The position numbers were made by a program, and so were the translations under genes. The notes below the pieces were generated by a model. The model did not search any database and was not told the DNA's origin. It saw only the letters and a program-made list of their open reading frames with translations. Shown piece after piece: positions 52,668-59,136 of a stretch of DNA of 64,000 nt. The stretch is from the NCBI GenBank assembly GCA_965263345.1, contig CBDHHC010000004.1:430758-494757 (forward strand), in the 5' to 3' direction. Position 1 is the stretch's first letter. Every line of letters starts with the position of its first letter. This DNA comes from CBDHHC01 sp965263345 (GTDB taxonomy: Bacteria > Pseudomonadota > Alphaproteobacteria > Rhizobiales > CBDHHC01).

Positions 52668-53375
52668 ATGGATACGCCTCTGGGACAGATAGTTAATGAA
52701 GATTCACCCCAAAATCAGCTTTCTGAGCAGAAAGTTGGAGGTATTCGACGGATTAGAAAATATTCTCGGTCATTCTCTGAGATTCCTTCTAATGAAATAA
52801 CTCCAAAAGTTGAGTCTGCAATGACCTACCTTATGGGAGAGCTTGATCGTTTAAAAGATGAGTTAAAAGTTGCTAAAGAACGTGTTGTTCTTTTAGAAAA
52901 TATTGCTGATGAAGACTCCCTTGTCGATGTTCTTAATCGTAGAGGTTTTGTACGGGAACTCGATCGTATTATTTCCTATGCCTCTCGATATAAGATCAAT
53001 GTTTGTGTCCTTTATATTGATCTTGATGGATTCAAGAAAATAAATGATACATATGGCCATAAGGTCGGTGATCTTGCTTTGCGCCATATTGGCGATTTTC
53101 TAACAGATAATGTGCGTAATTCTGATGTAGTTGCCCGTATAGGAGGCGATGAATTTGCCATTATTTTACAACAAGCCAACTTAGAGACAGCTTTCGCTAA
53201 AGTTCAACAGTTTGAAGAGAAAATAAAAGCTGACCCCGTCGTGTTTGATGGCGGAGAAATCACGATGTCTTTATCTGTTGGATGTGCCCAACTGAAGAGG
53301 GGTGAGACCAGCGCAGAGATTATGGATCGTGCTGATCAAGAAATGTACTCTTTACGCGCAAAGAGACGTTCATAA
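52668..53375 (+). CDS. Diguanylate cyclase (GGDEF domain)
   Basis: A 235-residue soluble protein. The N-terminal 60 residues have no recognised domain, then a short coiled coil (about 55-80) joins a GGDEF domain. DEDSLVDVLNRRGFVRELDR, YIDLDGFKKINDTYGHKVGD and the active-site RIGGDEFAIIL are intact, so it should make c-di-GMP from GTP. The inhibitory I-site RxxD is present as RNSD exactly five residues before GGDEF, which predicts product feedback. No sensor domain of known type is visible. A PilZ protein elsewhere in the window is a possible reader. Confidence 0.94.
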   Translation: MDTPLGQIVNEDSPQNQLSEQKVGGIRRIRKYSRSFSEIPSNEITPKVESAMTYLMGELDRLKDELKVAKERVVLLENIADEDSLVDVLNRRGFVRELDRIISYASRYKINVCVLYIDLDGFKKINDTYGHKVGDLALRHIGDFLTDNVRNSDVVARIGGDEFAIILQQANLETAFAKVQQFEEKIKADPVVFDGGEITMSLSVGCAQLKRGETSAEIMDRADQEMYSLRAKRRS

Positions 53376-53402
53376 AAAGTATAATAAATCTGCGTCTTAT
53401 AT

Positions 53403-53609
53403 TTATGCGATGATGTCTGGGAATAAGACATCTTCAATTTTTGATATGTCATCACGTAATATGAGTTTTTTCTTTTTTAATCTTATAATTTGTAGTTGGT
53501 CCGCATTTCCCGTCTGCTCTAGTGCATTAATTGCACTATCTAAATCTCTGTGTTCCTGCTTTAAACGCAACAGTTTTTCACGAAGTTGCTCTTCTTCTTC
53601 AAGTTTCAT
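53403..53609 (-). CDS. DUF465 (YdcH-like) protein
   Basis: A 68-residue helical hairpin protein: EHRDLDSAINALEQTGNADQ, then LQIIRLKKKKLILRDDISKI and EDVLFPDIIA. This is the common alphaproteobacterial DUF465 form with the Pro-Asp-Ile-Ile end. Function unknown. It is convergent with the diguanylate cyclase (27 bp) and divergent from a second DUF465-like gene 318 bp away. Confidence 0.88.
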   Translation of the reverse strand: MKLEEEEQLREKLLRLKQEHRDLDSAINALEQTGNADQLQIIRLKKKKLILRDDISKIEDVLFPDIIA

Positions 53610-53927
53610 TTAGTATCTCTAATTTGTATTTTGTGAAAGCACAGATATGCCGGAAAGAAGCAAAAGTTTCCTCTCATAATTCCTGTATAATTATAACACA
53701 ATAAAACTTATTTTTGGCAAATAGTTGTTACTTATTCAGACTTCATGCCTGTACTCTAAAATGCGTTTATTTCATGTCAAACTATTACAGTTTTATTATA
53801 TTTACATAGTCCAACAGATTTAAATCTTAATAAAAAACATTTACTTATTAAAAATATATTATTGGGTTAGACTTTTTGTAAAAATTCTGTCACACTACGT
53901 CATGTAGTAGTAATAAATACGGAGGTT
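53610..53927. other. Divergent region between two DUF465 genes
   Basis: About 320 bp of AT-rich DNA without a gene. An inverted repeat ACTAC-GTCAT-GTAGT (53894-53908) lies 12 bp before the ribosome-binding site of the plus-strand gene and could be an operator or small leader hairpin. Confidence 0.45.
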
Positions 53928-54107
53928 ATGAACGTGCTAGTCGCTCATATTGAAGAACTTTCGGATAAACATCGCTCTTTAGAACGAAAAATTCAAGAAG
54001 AGTTATCCCGCCCAAATGCTGATAATCTCAAAATATCAGAAATGAAACGTAGAAAACTCAAGCTCAAAGATAAAATCACTCGATTAGAACAAAAATCAAC
54101 CCATTAA
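53928..54107 (+). CDS. Small DUF465-like coiled-coil protein
   Basis: A 59-residue gene with a strong GGAGG 4-5 bases before the ATG. The protein MNVLVAHIEELSDKHRSLER is followed by KIQEELSRPNADNLKISEMK and RRKLKLKDKITRLEQKSTH. It has the DUF465 pattern: a first helix with H-x-x-L, a short turn with Pro-Asn-Ala-Asp, and a second helix with the K(R)RKLxLKDxI motif. It is shorter and more diverged than its neighbour at 53403. A good terminator follows directly. Function unknown. Confidence 0.82.
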   Translation: MNVLVAHIEELSDKHRSLERKIQEELSRPNADNLKISEMKRRKLKLKDKITRLEQKSTH

Positions 54108-54138
54108 AAGCTCTCATGATTTATGAGGGCTTTTTTTG
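54107..54138 (+). terminator. Factor-independent terminator
   Basis: An 11-bp stem (AAAGCTCTCAT with ATGAGGGCTTT, one G-T pair), loop GATTT, and seven or more T. It begins at the stop codon of the small DUF465-like gene. Confidence 0.9.
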
Positions 54139-54254
54139 TGTTTTAATCTTGTTGATGTCATCTTTGACATTGTTTTACATCTAAAATCTCCTAGATCTTC
54201 GTAGGTTCACTTTTAAGTGGCCTATGAAGAGGGGTTTTGTATGATCCCGTTGCA

Positions 54255-54920
54255 CTATGTTTTCTGAAGTGTTTCAACTTTCCACAAAGTGTGTCCGCTC
54301 TGAAGGTATTTTCGCTCAAAAGCCGTTATACTGTTTTCTGGGCTATAAGGTTCCTGCTTCGATACTACTTTTACTTGTTTCAATGCCGTATAAAATTCCT
54401 CAGCGTAGATTTGCCAGTTTGTGCGTAATTCAAGATGTTTACTCATGGCTATAAGGCTGGGAAAGGCTGGGTGGCCATGCCAGCGCCGTTGCAAATGTTC
54501 AGTTTTTGGATAAGGGTTGGGATAGAGTAGATAGTGCCGGTCAAACTGCCACTTTGCCTGATCTGCCAAGCGCCAAAAATCTGTACAATCACATCGTAGC
54601 AATATCAGATTTTCAGGTACATTTTTATTGTCACTTTTATTTAAACGATGCTCTGATTGATCTATACCAATACAGAGTTTATCTGGATTATTTTTGGCAA
54701 AATGTCTAGAGCTTTCAGCCGTTCCACATGCGCTGTCTAAAATGAGTTGAGGTTTGCCTGCGGATTGCCAATCGGAATATGCCACATCAAAAGCTTTCCT
54801 GGTGTAATCGTTCACAGGCTTCTGGAACTTAGTTTCCAAGTGCCGGCAAACTGTTTTTTCCAGGTTGTGATGCGGTCCAGTTTGAGATGATATGACTGGT
54901 TTTGCCGGCGTGAAAACCAT
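54255..54920 (-). CDS. TrmB-like SAM-dependent methyltransferase
   Basis: A 221-residue methyltransferase of the tRNA (guanine46-N7) methyltransferase fold. SAM motif: LDSACGTAESSRHFA with acidic end CIGIDQSEHRL. Then LLYPNPYPKTEHLQRRWHGH corresponds to the TrmB segment FPDPWPKxRHxKRR, and SITAFERKYLQSGH to the T-x-FExK end. It differs from canonical TrmB in several of these positions (for example Asn for Asp in the PxPW/Y motif), so it may be a TrmB paralogue with a different target. No neighbouring gene suggests its substrate. Confidence 0.78.
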   Translation of the reverse strand: MVFTPAKPVISSQTGPHHNLEKTVCRHLETKFQKPVNDYTRKAFDVAYSDWQSAGKPQLILDSACGTAESSRHFAKNNPDKLCIGIDQSEHRLNKSDNKNVPENLILLRCDCTDFWRLADQAKWQFDRHYLLYPNPYPKTEHLQRRWHGHPAFPSLIAMSKHLELRTNWQIYAEEFYTALKQVKVVSKQEPYSPENSITAFERKYLQSGHTLWKVETLQKT

Positions 54921-55180
54921 AAGAGAGAATTGCTCCTTATTTTGTAACTGTTTTTGTTATTCGGTTTTATTGATAAATTCCACATATTTCAAATCTTGCC
55001 CTACATTTTTGTTTTGTGGGGGAAAAACGTTAGCAATTTGACACTTGTGAAACTGTCATTAGAAAGAAGGCGAAGATGCGAAAGAGAATTATTTATTGTT
55101 TTAGGTAGATTGATTTCATATGATTTTGGGGAGATTTATAATATTCATTTTTGCAAGAAATTTGTTCAGAAACATACAAA

Positions 55181-55257
55181 TGGTGGGTCGTACTAGATTC
55201 GAACTAGTGACCTCTGCCATGTCAAGGCAACGCTCTAACCAACTGAGCTAACGACCC
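55181..55257 (-). tRNA. tRNA-Val (anticodon GAC)
   Basis: A 77-nt tRNA on the minus strand: acceptor stem GGGTCGT/ACGACCC, D arm GCTCAGTTGGTTAGAGC, anticodon stem TTGCC/GGCAG around loop TTGACAT (anticodon GAC), T stem ACTAG/CTAGT around TTCGAAT, discriminator A and encoded CCA. It lies 80 bp downstream of cpdR, both on the minus strand. Confidence 0.97.
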
Positions 55258-55337
55258 AATAATATTTAAAGATAGATTAATTCTCAATGGCGTCAATAGA
55301 AGACTCGATGAGACCTCTATTATTTTGTTTATAAGAT

Positions 55338-55739
55338 TCAGGATTTATCTTTTGAGTTCAACAATCGCTCAACCTCCAAAACCAAATCTTTTAAGTGGAA
55401 TGGCTTTGACAATACTTTTGCTTCTTTTGCTGTTTTATCTTCTGAGTTCAGGGCTACGGCTGCAAATCCTGTAATAAACATGATTTTTAGCTCAGGATCT
55501 AATTCGGCGGCACGGCGAGCCAACTCAATTCCGTCCATTTCCGGCATCACGATATCTGTTAAAAGAAGAGTGAAGGGTTCTTTTTTAAGTCTTTGATAAG
55601 CTTCAGATCCATTACCAAATGACACAACTTCATAGCCAGCGCGTTCCAAAGCCTTAACCAAGAAACGGCGCATAGATTCATCATCTTCAGCCAATAGAAT
55701 GCGATGTATTTTTCCTTGAGAAATATCGTTTACAGCCAT
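55338..55739 (-). CDS. cpdR: CpdR-type single-domain response regulator
   Basis: A 133-residue receiver without output domain. RILLAEDDESMRRFLVKALE holds the acidic pair, LLLTDIVMPEMDG the phosphoacceptor Asp, FITGFAAVAL the Thr/Ser switch, and KVLSKPFHLKDLV the conserved Lys. The match to CpdR is close along its length. In Caulobacter unphosphorylated CpdR recruits ClpXP to degrade PopA/PdeA-linked substrates and help clear CtrA, while the CckA-ChpT relay phosphorylates it. The neighbouring N-formylglutamate amidohydrolase is its usual partner in alphaproteobacteria. Confidence 0.94.
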   Translation of the reverse strand: MAVNDISQGKIHRILLAEDDESMRRFLVKALERAGYEVVSFGNGSEAYQRLKKEPFTLLLTDIVMPEMDGIELARRAAELDPELKIMFITGFAAVALNSEDKTAKEAKVLSKPFHLKDLVLEVERLLNSKDKS

Positions 55740-56119
55740 CTTAGATATCTTTTCTCTTTTTCATTAATGATGTTCATTCACTTATCAAAACTGATTTTAG
55801 TAAACGAGCTATAAAGTTTTTAAACTTAGTACTTTTGTTTGTGAAGTTAAAGGATATAATATCACCAATTTTAAAAGAGGTTAATATTTCTTCATCAAAT
55901 AAATTCTGTTTGTCCATACAATCATTATATGTAAAATTTTATTTTTTCCTAACACTGAGAATAAGCTTGAAGAATAGCCCAACTTTATACTTATAGTCCT
56001 ATCGCAAAATCCCCATATATATTAAACGATCTTATTGCAAGCTGTTGCAAGTTGAAGGCCGAACCAATATGATGAGGTGTTTCGGAGGTTCATGTTCTGT
56101 TTTTGGTACAATTATATAA
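55740..56119. other. Divergent region between cpdR and N-formylglutamate amidohydrolase
   Basis: About 380 bp, AT-rich, no gene seen. It contains a short direct repeat (TTGCAAG at 56035-56041 and 56045-56051) and an inverted GAACC/GGTTC pair near 56063-56093. A TTAA-N6-TTAA near 55870 is one base short of a CtrA box and was not called. Confidence 0.4.
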
Positions 56120-57064
56120 ATGATTAGAAACTTATTACAAAATACCGGCTTTATAAAAAGAATGCGGAAAGATGCTTCTCCAGAATTTATTTCAGAGTTT
56201 TCACCTGCTTTTACAATCGGCAGACCGAAACAACTGACGCAACCCTTTGTTTTTAACTCCCCTCATAGTGGCCGTTTATATCCAAAATCCTTTATTGATT
56301 CGTCGCAACTTGACGCCATTTCATTGAGAAAGTCTGAAGATGCATATGTCGAAGAATTGTTTGGCTCGGTTATAACTTATGGCTCACCTATTCTTCATGC
56401 GCATTTCCCAAGAGCGTATCTTGATGTGAACAGAGAGCCTTATGAGCTTGACCCTGAATTGTTTGATGAGGCATTGCCGAAATATGCAAATACGAGGTCA
56501 ATGCGTGTTGTTGGTGGACTTGGCACAATTGCTCGTATTGTTACGGAATCTGAAGAAATTTACAAACACCCTTTGAGCGTTGAAGAAGCTCTCAACCGTA
56601 TCCACACGCTTTATATGCCATATCATAAAGCTCTGGGTCATTTGATTCAAGAAAGCCTTGATTATTTTAACTACTGTATTTTGATTGATTGCCATTCGAT
56701 GCCCTCTGTTCCCAATAGTTACCCTCGAGATTTACGTCCAGATTTTGTTTTGGGGGACAGGTATGGGACTTCTTGTAGTTCTTTTTTGACAAATTTTGTT
56801 GAGCAAAAACTGATAGATATGGGGTTTCAAGTCAGTATAAATAAACCTTATGCTGGTGGATATATCACTGAGCATTATGGTAAACCTGCCTTGAACGTTC
56901 ATGCCTTGCAAATCGAGGTTAATCGTTCATTGTATATGGATGAAAGCAGCTTTCAAAAAACTGACTGTTTTTATGATGTCAGAAGTGCAATTACTAAACT
57001 TATTCAACATCTTTCGTCTGAAGATCTTTTCCAACTTGGCAATTTTCCTGTTGCTGCTGAATGA
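56120..57064 (+). CDS. N-formylglutamate amidohydrolase family protein
   Basis: A 314-residue zinc amidohydrolase of the HutG/M14-like family. Motifs: FVFNSPHSGRLYP, the RKSEDAYVEELFG segment, HAHFPRAYLDVNREPYELD, LIDCHSMPS and HVHALQ-type NVHALQIEVNRSLYM, which together hold the zinc ligands and substrate Arg. In histidine degradation such enzymes hydrolyse N-formylglutamate, but no hut genes are near, so the physiological substrate may differ. It is divergent from cpdR, a conserved pair. Confidence 0.9.
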   Translation: MIRNLLQNTGFIKRMRKDASPEFISEFSPAFTIGRPKQLTQPFVFNSPHSGRLYPKSFIDSSQLDAISLRKSEDAYVEELFGSVITYGSPILHAHFPRAYLDVNREPYELDPELFDEALPKYANTRSMRVVGGLGTIARIVTESEEIYKHPLSVEEALNRIHTLYMPYHKALGHLIQESLDYFNYCILIDCHSMPSVPNSYPRDLRPDFVLGDRYGTSCSSFLTNFVEQKLIDMGFQVSINKPYAGGYITEHYGKPALNVHALQIEVNRSLYMDESSFQKTDCFYDVRSAITKLIQHLSSEDLFQLGNFPVAAE

Positions 57065-57099
57065 ATATCATCAACATTCACAAAAGTAGTCTTTGAAAG

Positions 57100-57187
57100 A
57101 AAAAAGGGCCATTTAAAAAACGGCCCAAGTCTAGGGAGGAAATGCCCATTTTGGACAAACGGTACTGCAAATAACTCATACCGCACT
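57100..57187 (-). ncRNA. Candidate small RNA with CCUCCC motif and terminator
   Basis: On the minus strand a transcript starting near 57186 would contain a CGGTA/TACCG hairpin, an unpaired stretch with TTTCCTCCCTAGAC (CCTCCC complementary to Shine-Dalgarno sequences, at 57134-57139), and a terminator: GGGCC-GTTT/AAAT-GGCCC stem followed by six T (57100-57126). A promoter lies just upstream. The length is about 85 nt. The exposed anti-SD motif recalls the CcsR/cuckoo-type sRNAs of alphaproteobacteria, but relation is not shown. Confidence 0.45.
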
Positions 57188-57192
57188 GCAAT

Positions 57193-57220
57193 ATAATACA
57201 CCGCAACGCACAAAAATCAA
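57193..57220 (-). promoter_or_regulatory. Promoter for the candidate small RNA
   Basis: On the minus strand, TTGATT (57215-57220) and TATTAT (57193-57198) are spaced by 16 bp. Each hexamer has four or five consensus positions. The predicted start is about 7 bases downstream, near 57186. Confidence 0.45.
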
Positions 57221-57430
57221 GCCTGTAATCCCAATTTTACTATTACGGTACATTATGTAGCAGTTGTTTAACATTTATTTGCCCAAAAAGTAACCCAACA
57301 ATACGAATGCCTATTTTGTAACCATACCATTAAATGATGGGAGTGTCTAGACGTTGATGAGCATGTGTGACGTATTGGACCATGCTGCATAGCTGTTCCA
57401 TAAAATTTTCGTTCGTTGATCTGAAAATTC
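57221..57430. other. Non-coding gap downstream of the PldB-like gene
   Basis: About 210 bp between the candidate small RNA promoter and the stop codon of the minus-strand hydrolase gene. No gene, repeat or hairpin terminator for the hydrolase was seen here, so its transcript may end at the small RNA terminator. Confidence 0.4.
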
Positions 57431-58378
57431 TTAATTACCAGGGATATAGGCGTCGAATGCCGCCCAGAATTGCAAACGCAATTCATCGACTTCCTGTAAA
57501 ATTTCATGACGTGCCTTGGGTATAAATAGATGTGATCCCACTTTTAAACGTACAGACATATCTTCTGTTGCTCTCGTCGATACGATCTCATCATTACCAG
57601 CTCCTACAATCAGAACTGGAACTTCTACCTGTCCAGGGAACTGGGGATCGTTTAGCTTTGACATAGATCTAGATGCTGCTTTCATCCACCCCCATGTTGG
57701 TGAGCCTAACCCTAATTCGGGGGCTGTTTTAAGAATAGATTGACTGCGCTCATATCGAGATCTGTCTGAGGTCAGTTTATTATTTTCAAAAGGTTCATCT
57801 TCCCAAGATTTATCTTGACCTCCTGGCACATAAAAGTCTCGAAGCCCAATATAAGATCCAATTTCACTAAGGGATCGAACAATTGGGAAAGAGAATGGTA
57901 AAACCTCATCTGCAAACTCAAACATAGGAGCAACAAGAACCATACGATTAAACCAAAATGTTCTGTATGTTGCCATTCGCAGCATGATGTGTCCGCCCAT
58001 GGAATGGGCTAAAGCAAAGAATGGTGGCCGGCAATCTGGGAGAACAATTTCTCTCATGAAGATGCGAACATCTTTTTCATAATCGGAGAACCTTCGGATA
58101 TGGCCCTTCCTCGGGTTTTTGAGAAGTCTTACTGACCCGCCTTGGCCACGCCAATCCATTATGGCCACATCAAATCCTCGTCTTCGCAGGTCTGCTATTA
58201 CTTCGAAATATTTTTCAATAAACTCTGTTCTGCCAGAGAATATACACACAGTTCCTTTGCGATTTTCACTTGTAGATTTCCATTGTGCAAAACGTATTGG
58301 ATTTCCATCATATCCTTTGAAATGACCTGATTTTGCATCTGTTGGAATTGGGTTTCGGGCAATACTGACAAGGACCAT
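57431..58378 (-). CDS. Alpha/beta hydrolase, PldB/monoacylglycerol lipase type
   Basis: A 315-residue hydrolase of the lysophospholipase family. Motifs: GTVCIFSGRTEFIEKYFEV, MDWRGQGGSVRL, the nucleophile elbow ALAHSMGGHIML (GxSxG as HSMGG), an Asp in IVGAGNDEIV and a His in ARHEILQE. No signal peptide. The family acts on lysophospholipids or monoacylglycerols. The start ATG is at 58378, with AAAGTTTCTTCT upstream, not a strong ribosome-binding site. It stands alone on the minus strand. Confidence 0.88.
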   Translation of the reverse strand: MVLVSIARNPIPTDAKSGHFKGYDGNPIRFAQWKSTSENRKGTVCIFSGRTEFIEKYFEVIADLRRRGFDVAIMDWRGQGGSVRLLKNPRKGHIRRFSDYEKDVRIFMREIVLPDCRPPFFALAHSMGGHIMLRMATYRTFWFNRMVLVAPMFEFADEVLPFSFPIVRSLSEIGSYIGLRDFYVPGGQDKSWEDEPFENNKLTSDRSRYERSQSILKTAPELGLGSPTWGWMKAASRSMSKLNDPQFPGQVEVPVLIVGAGNDEIVSTRATEDMSVRLKVGSHLFIPKARHEILQEVDELRLQFWAAFDAYIPGN

Positions 58379-58486
58379 AGAAGAAACTTTTCGAATTTAA
58401 GGGTTTATCGTTATAATTCATTTCATACAAAAGCTGTTAAATATTGTTAACCCTAGATTCTTATAATTCTCAAGCTAAAAGCCCCT

Positions 58487-58517
58487 CTTGAAATCATTTT
58501 TTCTCCTCCTATATGGG
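58487..58517 (+). promoter_or_regulatory. RpoH (sigma-32) heat-shock promoter of hsp20
   Basis: CTTG (58487-58490), 17 bases, then CCTATATGGG (58508-58517). This fits the alphaproteobacterial RpoH consensus CTTG-N17/18-CYTATNTNNG at every fixed position. Transcription should begin near 58522-58525, about 85 bases before the hsp20 start. Confidence 0.8.
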
Positions 58518-58520
58518 AAT

Positions 58521-58610
58521 TGTACGCCACTTATCGGGTACATCTTATAACCAATATCTGGCCTATTGGCAGATATTTATCCATATCGCTTCAAAGGAGG
58601 ATGTGTGATG
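58521..58610 (+). promoter_or_regulatory. ROSE-like RNA thermometer in the hsp20 leader
   Basis: The leader forms hairpins TGTAC/GTACA (58521-58542) and a perfect 8-bp AATATCTG/CAGATATT (58553-58577). It ends with UCGCU (58586-58590) four bases before AAAGGAGG, the ribosome-binding site. The conserved ROSE signature is U(U/C)GCU facing the SD in the last hairpin, so heat would free the SD. The signature and layout are seen; thermometer function is by family knowledge. Confidence 0.6.
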
Positions 58611-59072
58611 GCACATTTTGATTTAACACCCCTATACCGTTCAACTGTCGGTTTCGACCATATTGCTTCACTGCTTGACAGTTTTTCTAATTTGAGCAAT
58701 GAACAGTCTGGATTTCCCCCATATAATATTACGCTTGAAGGCGAGAATGTGTATCGTATTTCAATTGCGCTTGCTGGTTTTTCAGAAAAAGACCTTGATA
58801 TTGAGGTTAAGGAAAATACTCTAACGATTAAAGGTGAGCAAGTTGCCGAGAAGGACGATAATTCCACACAAACCCTACATCGTGGTATTGCTGCCAGAAA
58901 TTTTGTGAGACGTTTCCAGCTCGCAGATCATGTTGAGGTCAAAGATGCCAAGCTTGTTAATGGTTTGCTTCATATTGATCTAGTCCGAGAGATTCCTGAA
59001 GCCATGAAGCCTCGTAAAATTGAAATTGGCGCTGCCAATAATGACAAACTTATTGAAGGTCAAGCTTCATAA
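58608..59072 (+). CDS. Small heat shock protein, Hsp20/IbpA type
   Basis: A 154-residue alpha-crystallin chaperone that holds unfolding proteins. The N-terminus FDLTPLYRSTVGFDHIASLL is typical of the IbpA class A group; the alpha-crystallin domain runs about 35-130 (YRISIALAGFSEKDLDIEVK, then FVRRFQLADHVEVKDAKLVN and GLLHIDLVREIPE); the IEI-like end motif is KIEIG. The ATG at 58608 directly follows AAAGGAGGATGTGTG; the frame open to 58566 is inside the leader. Regulation by RpoH and a ROSE element is described above. It is convergent with the iorB-like gene. Confidence 0.94.
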   Translation: MAHFDLTPLYRSTVGFDHIASLLDSFSNLSNEQSGFPPYNITLEGENVYRISIALAGFSEKDLDIEVKENTLTIKGEQVAEKDDNSTQTLHRGIAARNFVRRFQLADHVEVKDAKLVNGLLHIDLVREIPEAMKPRKIEIGAANNDKLIEGQAS

Positions 59073-59103
59073 GATTTAATACTTCCCCACTCCCCCTGGA
59101 ATT

Positions 59104-59134
59104 AAGCCCAGCTTTTTTAAGCTGGGCTTTTTTG
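59104..59134. terminator. Bidirectional terminator between hsp20 and the molybdenum hydroxylase
   Basis: A perfect 11-bp stem (AAGCCCAGCTT and complement) with loop TTTT, followed by a T-run on plus. The minus side (upstream A/T) can serve the convergent gene, which ends at 59137. Confidence 0.9.
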
Positions 59135-59136
59135 TA

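Noticed and set aside
55868..55885. CtrA box upstream of cpdR
   Set aside because: The two TTAA half-sites are separated by 6 and not 7 bases, and AT-rich DNA gives many such pairs by chance.
58502..58602. Pairing of CTCCTCC at 58503-58509 with the hsp20 ribosome-binding site as a thermometer
   Set aside because: The CTCCTCC stretch lies in the spacer and -10 area of the RpoH promoter, upstream of the predicted transcript start, so it would not be in the mRNA.
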